Assembly: GCA_945877595.1 (NCBI GenBank)
Contig: CAMDVN010000009.1
Location: forward strand, 1 to 56,067
DNA: 56,067 bases
Direction: 5' to 3'
Source of the DNA: Cyanobium sp. NIES-981
GTDB lineage: Bacteria > Cyanobacteriota > Cyanobacteriia > PCC-6307 > Cyanobiaceae
The notes beneath the pieces are model-generated. The model was not told the DNA's origin and did not search any database. It worked only from the letters and a program-made list of their open reading frames with translations. Positions 52,576 to 56,067 of this stretch are shown here, in pieces (position 1 is the stretch's first letter; the number at the start of each line of letters is the position of its first letter). The position numbers and the translations under genes are program-made.

Positions 52576-53747
52576 GCATTCCCCGCTACAGCGTTGCTGA
52601 GCTCAACCAGGCCATCGGCAGCCTGCTGGAGCGAGGTTTTGCGCCTCGCTTTGTGGTGGAGGCCAGTGTGAGTCGTCCCCAGCTGAAAAAAGGGCATCTC
52701 TGGATGACCCTCAGCGATGGGAGTGCCTCGATCTCAGCGGTGGTTTGGGCCTCCCAGCTGGCCAAGCTGGACCACCTACCCGAGGACGGCGATGGGGTGG
52801 TCGTTGTGGCCAAGCTCAATTTCTGGGCAGCCCGCGCCAGCCTCACGCTGCAGGTTCTCGATCTACGGCCCACCCTCAGCACCGTGCTGCGGCAGTTTGA
52901 ACAGGTGCGTCAGAGGCTCGAACCCGAGGGCTTGCTGAGCACGGAGCGCAAACGGCCCCTGCCGGTCGCACCCCAGCACATTGCACTGCTCACCAGTGTG
53001 CCCAGTTCGGCCCTGGCCGACATGTTGCGCACGGCGGCTGAACGCTGGCCCGCCGCCACGGTGCTGCTCGTCCCGATCCCAGTGCAGGGAGCCGTTGAGG
53101 CCCAGATCTCGGCAGCGTTAACGGCGCTTGGGGAGCGGGCCAATCGCTTGGGCCTCGACGCCCTCGTGCTGGCTCGAGGTGGCGGAAGCCGAGAAGACCT
53201 GGCGGTCTTCGACACCGAAGCCGTGGCACGGGCCGTGGCCGCCTGCCCCATTCCCGTGGTGAGCGGCCTGGGTCACGAAGATGACACGACCGTGGTCGAT
53301 CTCGTGGCCGATTATCGGGCTGCTACGCCAACCGCTGCCTTGGTGGCCCTGCTGCCCGACCGGCGCAGTGCTCGCGACGCCCTGGGTCGCATCAAGGGCC
53401 ATCTGGGCCAAGTGGTGCACTGGCAGCTCCAATCCAAACAGGAGCAGCTCAAGCGGTCGGTTGAGCTGCTCACACAGCTGCACCCGCTCAGCCTTGTGAA
53501 ACAACGGCGCCAACAGCTCGGCCACGCCAGGCAGTTGCTCACGGCCCTCTCACCCCAACACTGGCTTAGCCGCGGCTTCGGCCTGGTGCGCAACGCCCAA
53601 GGGCACCTGATCAGTAGCGTGAACGAGCTCCAGCGCGGCCAACACGTGAGCATTGAACTGGGTGATGGGCTGGTCCTTGCCTCAGTGGAGACCATCAACC
53701 AAGCACCTCAGAGCGCTCCGCCCAAGCACGCCAAGCCAACCCGTTGA
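52572..53747 (+). CDS. xseA: Exodeoxyribonuclease VII large subunit
   Basis: The catalytic subunit of an ATP-independent nuclease that digests single-stranded DNA. The 391-residue protein opens SIPRYSVAELNQAIGSLLER, then an OB-fold domain (FVVEASVSRPQLKKGHLWMT, VWASQLAKL) and the catalytic domain with ALLTSVPSSALADMLRTAAE, LVLARGGGSREDLAVFDTEA, IPVVSGLGHEDDTTVVDLVA and RAATPTAAL. GTG 52572 is chosen because SIPRYSV is the family start. Its stop overlaps the xseB start (TGATG). The C-terminal domain is somewhat shorter than E. coli XseA. Confidence 0.94.
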   Translation: MSIPRYSVAELNQAIGSLLERGFAPRFVVEASVSRPQLKKGHLWMTLSDGSASISAVVWASQLAKLDHLPEDGDGVVVVAKLNFWAARASLTLQVLDLRPTLSTVLRQFEQVRQRLEPEGLLSTERKRPLPVAPQHIALLTSVPSSALADMLRTAAERWPAATVLLVPIPVQGAVEAQISAALTALGERANRLGLDALVLARGGGSREDLAVFDTEAVARAVAACPIPVVSGLGHEDDTTVVDLVADYRAATPTAALVALLPDRRSARDALGRIKGHLGQVVHWQLQSKQEQLKRSVELLTQLHPLSLVKQRRQQLGHARQLLTALSPQHWLSRGFGLVRNAQGHLISSVNELQRGQHVSIELGDGLVLASVETINQAPQSAPPKHAKPTR

Positions 53748-54079
53748 TGGTCAAACCAAGCCCCTCCAATGGCGATGCCGCGACCGCATCGGCCAAATCC
53801 AACAAGGACAACGTTGCACCGAAGACCAAAGGCACAAGCCTGGCCAAAGATGCAAACATTGCCCAGGAATTGAGTTATGAAGAAGCCAGAACAGCACTTG
53901 AGCTGAGTCTTGCCCAGCTTCAGGCCAGTGACCTCCCTGTGGAGGAGATGGTGGATCTCTATCAACGTGCCAAAGCCTATGCCGAACGCTGTGAAGCCGT
54001 TCTCGATACGGTTGAACAGACCGTACGACTGTGGGACAGCTCCGTGCCTGATCAACCTGCCACACCCTATTCCCCATGA
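53747..54079 (+). CDS. xseB: Exodeoxyribonuclease VII small subunit
   Basis: The small subunit that binds several copies per large subunit. The XseB core occupies residues about 43-95: LSYEEARTALELSLAQLQAS, DLPVEEMVDLYQRAKAYAER and CEAVLDTVEQTVRLW. An N-terminal extension of about 40 residues is rich in A, S and K and likely disordered. It is coupled to xseA (TGATG) and to the next gene (ATGA overlap), so three or four genes form one operon. Confidence 0.9.
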   Translation: MVKPSPSNGDAATASAKSNKDNVAPKTKGTSLAKDANIAQELSYEEARTALELSLAQLQASDLPVEEMVDLYQRAKAYAERCEAVLDTVEQTVRLWDSSVPDQPATPYSP

Positions 54080-54474
54080 TTGCTGATGGAAGCGCAAGGC
54101 GCGCAAGCTGGGTCCGCTGGCTCTATTTAGCCCTTGCAATTGCTGGCGCCATCTTTCCCTGGATGGCCAATCTGTCGTTCATGCAGGACTACGGATCGAG
54201 CTTTGACATTGGCCTCTTTGTCCAGCTTGCCAACGCCAACGCGGCGGCCCAGTCGCTCTCACGTGACCTAGCCATTGCGGCCACGGCTATCACAATCTGG
54301 ATGGTTCAGGAATCGAGACGATTGCAGATGCGCGGCCTGCCCTGGGTGCTGCTGAGCTGCGTCACCATTGCCTTTGCCTTTGGAGCGCCACTGTTTCTCT
54401 ATCTGCGCGAACGACGTCTTGATGAATGCAGTGCCGCAGAATTCCTCGAGACCAATGCCAGCAAGAGCATGTGA
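54076..54474 (+). CDS. DUF2834 membrane protein
   Basis: A 132-residue membrane protein of the DUF2834 family, function unknown. Three hydrophobic segments are seen (WLYLALAIAGAIFPWMANLS, then a segment near AIAATAITIWMV, then LPWVLLSCVTIAFAFGAPLF), separated by the typical polar stretches. It is the last gene of the xse operon, overlapping xseB by four bases. A weak hairpin with a short T-run follows. Confidence 0.75.
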   Translation: MIADGSARRASWVRWLYLALAIAGAIFPWMANLSFMQDYGSSFDIGLFVQLANANAAAQSLSRDLAIAATAITIWMVQESRRLQMRGLPWVLLSCVTIAFAFGAPLFLYLRERRLDECSAAEFLETNASKSM

Positions 54475-54479
54475 TACCT

Positions 54480-54501
54480 GACGACTAACTCGTCGAATTT
54501 T
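54480..54501 (+). terminator. Weak terminator after the xse operon
   Basis: GACGA (54480-54484) pairs with TCGTC (54490-54494) with a five-base loop, followed by GAATTTT. Short stem and short T-run, so only a weak candidate, but it sits 6 bases after the last gene of the operon and just before the convergent gene's stop. Confidence 0.4.
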
Positions 54502-54899
54502 CATTCATCAAGTTCGGTAGCTTGCACGTCAATCGTCACATCGCGAGCGTCAAAGTTGTCCATGGGCTGACCAAATCGATCTGATTTCCCAGGCTGGGAC
54601 ACCGGCGCAGCCTGGGTGGTCCCATCGACAACAGGCTCAAAGACGGTGCCGCAAGCTGGGCATTGCTCTGATTGCTCAGTGGCCAGGCTGCGAAATCCAC
54701 AGGCTGGACAGGGGCGCAGACGCCGCTGCAACAGGGTCCAGGCCAGGAGGCCGGCACCACCGAGGAGCACCGGTAGCAGAAACAGGGTCAGGGTGATCCC
54801 ACCCACCACATCCAGCAGCAGACGTCCCGCTGGGCTCGGGGCCAAGAGCAAGAGGCCGAGTAGCAAGACCCACAGCCAGGGGAATCCACGTTGGGGCAT
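54501..54899 (-). CDS. Membrane protein with zinc-ribbon domain
   Basis: A 132-residue protein with two N-terminal hydrophobic segments (WLWVLLLGLLLLAPSPAGR then LTLFLLPVLLGGAGLLAWTL) and a rubredoxin-like zinc ribbon: CPACGFRSLATEQSEQCPACG, two CxxC knuckles 14 residues apart. An acidic tail ending DVTIDVQATELDE follows. I recognise no named family. The ribbon probably faces the cytosol. It is convergent with the DUF2834 gene and downstream of the YihY-like gene. Confidence 0.7.
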   Translation of the reverse strand: MPQRGFPWLWVLLLGLLLLAPSPAGRLLLDVVGGITLTLFLLPVLLGGAGLLAWTLLQRRLRPCPACGFRSLATEQSEQCPACGTVFEPVVDGTTQAAPVSQPGKSDRFGQPMDNFDARDVTIDVQATELDE

Positions 54900-54977
54900 G
54901 GCAGATCATCAGTGACACCATCCTGGCCTCTCAAGCGAAATCGTTGACAGGCCTGAAGAGATCGGAAACCCGAGCAG

Positions 54978-55916
54978 TCATGTCGGCAACGACGCTTGGG
55001 TGCAAACCAGCCTTGGTGCACAAACCACACTGAGGCACTGGGCGTAATAGAGGATGACTCCCACAAGCCAAACCCAGAGTGTCAACAACAAAACACCACC
55101 AACCAGGCCATAGGCCTGGAATCGAACCCCAAGCAACACCAGCGTGCGGCCCAACAGGAGGTTGAGCAACGTCAGTGCCAATGCCGAGAGTGCAGCACCC
55201 GGCAGCAGTGGTCGCCAAGGAATGCGCCGCGAGGGCAGCACCCAGAGCAACAGCAGCGAAGCCGAAAAAGTAATGGCAACGGAGACCAGCAGATCGACAC
55301 CCAAGGTGACTGGACGCTGCCAAGCAAACGAGGATGGCAGCCATTGAAGCAGCGTTCGACGCAAATCAAGCGATCCAAGTAGCCGACTGTTGGTGATGAA
55401 TTGATCCAGACCAATCAGGAATCCAAACAAACCCACCAAAGCGAGGGCCTTCAAACGCAGACGCACATACCGATTCACGATCGAACGAAAGGGCAGGTGA
55501 TCAAATCCAGATGGTCGCTGCCACCAAAGCCGATCTGCACCCCGCTGCAGCGTGAGGTAAGCATTACTCGCTGTCAGCAACAACCCCGTTACGCCGAAAA
55601 TGCCAGCCCCGACCCCTTGGCGCAAAAAGCGCTCCACGACGTCTTCAAGGCCTTGAAGCGATGGCTCAGGGAGCCATCGAGAAGCAAAGGCCACAACATT
55701 CACCACAATCCCTTCGTCACGCCCAAGGATTCGGGAGGCAATCGAGAGCGCAATGAGCAGTGCCGGCAAAACCGACTGCAAACTGTGATAGGCAAATGCC
55801 GCACTCAAGTCGACACAATCGTGCCGCAGCCAAAGACGTCCGGCTCGCCAAAATGGCAGGACCCAGCGCCTCGGCAAGTGGCGAATCATGCGGTTCATCG
55901 CGAAGATCCTATGCAC
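54978..55916 (-). CDS. YihY/virulence-factor BrkB-family membrane protein
   Basis: A 312-residue membrane protein of the YihY (formerly mis-named ribonuclease BN) family. It has six or so helices, with the family features FWRAGRLWLRHDCVDLSAAF and AYHSLQSVLPALLIALSIAS near the start, and ILYYAQCL in the last helix. Family members have been linked to transport, but the function is unproven. ATG 55898 (NRMIRHLPRR) is another good start. It lies after the rRNA terminator. Confidence 0.85.
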   Translation of the reverse strand: MHRIFAMNRMIRHLPRRWVLPFWRAGRLWLRHDCVDLSAAFAYHSLQSVLPALLIALSIASRILGRDEGIVVNVVAFASRWLPEPSLQGLEDVVERFLRQGVGAGIFGVTGLLLTASNAYLTLQRGADRLWWQRPSGFDHLPFRSIVNRYVRLRLKALALVGLFGFLIGLDQFITNSRLLGSLDLRRTLLQWLPSSFAWQRPVTLGVDLLVSVAITFSASLLLLWVLPSRRIPWRPLLPGAALSALALTLLNLLLGRTLVLLGVRFQAYGLVGGVLLLTLWVWLVGVILYYAQCLSVVCAPRLVCTQASLPT

Positions 55917-55925
55917 ATAGCCAAC

Positions 55926-55954
55926 AAAAAAGCCACCCCTTGAGGGTGGCTTTT
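55926..55954 (-). terminator. Rho-independent terminator of the rRNA operon
   Basis: Read on the minus strand: GCCACCC, loop TCAAG, GGGTGGC, then TTTTTTG. The stem (55932-55938 with 55944-55950) is extended by A-T pairs. It lies about 36 bases after the 5S 3' end and also has T residues on the plus strand, so it can work in both directions. Confidence 0.85.
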
Positions 55955-55989
55955 CGTACAGCCGGAGCTGCAGGATGGATAAATGTTTT

Positions 55990-56067
55990 ACCTGGCATCG
56001 AGCTATTTTCTCAGGGGGCTACCCCCCAAATATCGTTGCCGCTGCTGCGTTTCACAACCGAGTTCGA
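55990..56067 (-). rRNA. rrf: 5S ribosomal RNA, 3' part, cut by the window edge
   Basis: On the minus strand the sequence runs from the conserved CGAACTCGGTTGTGAAACG, through the CAGCGGCAACGATA loop, to the closing GATGCCAGGT, matching cyanobacterial 5S rRNA. The 5' 40 or so bases lie beyond the window. It is presumably the last gene of an rRNA operon that extends to the right. Confidence 0.9.

Overview
The window is a GC-rich, densely packed stretch of cyanobacterial chromosome. It most resembles a picocyanobacterium of the Synechococcus/Cyanobium group that has phycobilisomes, so not Prochlorococcus. The grounds are a rod-core linker (CpcG), a CpcS-type bilin lyase, ferredoxin-thioredoxin reductase at the head of a suf operon with divergent sufR, a type 2 NADH dehydrogenase, several small cyanobacteria-only proteins and the 3' part of a 5S rRNA. 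The genus is an inference from gene content; no alignment was run.

Region by region. 0-1.2 kb: mtnA (methionine salvage). 1.2-3.85 kb: AT-richer, gene-poor DNA with a clearly recognisable but broken cytochrome P450 gene on the minus strand and other decayed sequence. 3.85-10.8 kb: an amine uptake and oxidation island, with a Tat-exported flavin amine oxidase, a DUF1543 gene trailed by a nucleotidyltransferase remnant, a four-gene spermidine/putrescine-type ABC transporter (ATPase, binding protein, two permeases), and a second amine oxidase coupled to the last permease but destroyed by a 22-bp tandem duplication. 10.8-12.3 kb: a methyltransferase and a secreted protein. 12.3-18.3 kb: the iron-sulfur assembly locus ftrC-sufB-sufC-sufD-sufS with divergent sufR and a candidate SufR operator. 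18.3-25.1 kb: DMT transporter, bilin lyase, CpcG, a DUF4912 protein, a phospholipase-D-like lipoprotein and small secreted proteins. 25.1-32.5 kb: phosphoglucomutase, then an RND efflux pump with two different adaptor lipoproteins.

32.5-42.6 kb is mostly housekeeping: a RarA ATPase with a long C-terminal extension, a DUF1400 protein, a phosphopantetheinyl transferase, PrxQ, type III pantothenate kinase, PAPS reductase, NDH-2, a HAD protein, 1-Cys peroxiredoxin, KtrA and AnmK. 42.6-48.9 kb holds many small lineage-specific proteins around an ABC-F ATPase and a HtrA protease. 48.9-56 kb carries the HrpB helicase, a sucrose-phosphatase-like HAD enzyme, exonuclease VII (xseA-xseB), membrane proteins, a YihY-type protein, a strong terminator and the end of an rRNA operon on the minus strand.

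I see no CRISPR array, insertion sequence, prophage or tRNA. The observations most worth following are the decaying P450, the uptake/oxidase island with its broken second oxidase, the suf control elements, a terminator-like hairpin inside the 5' end of the phospholipase-D-like gene, and a pentapeptide repeat expanding the signal-peptide n-region of a secreted protein. None of these is proven to be a new system.
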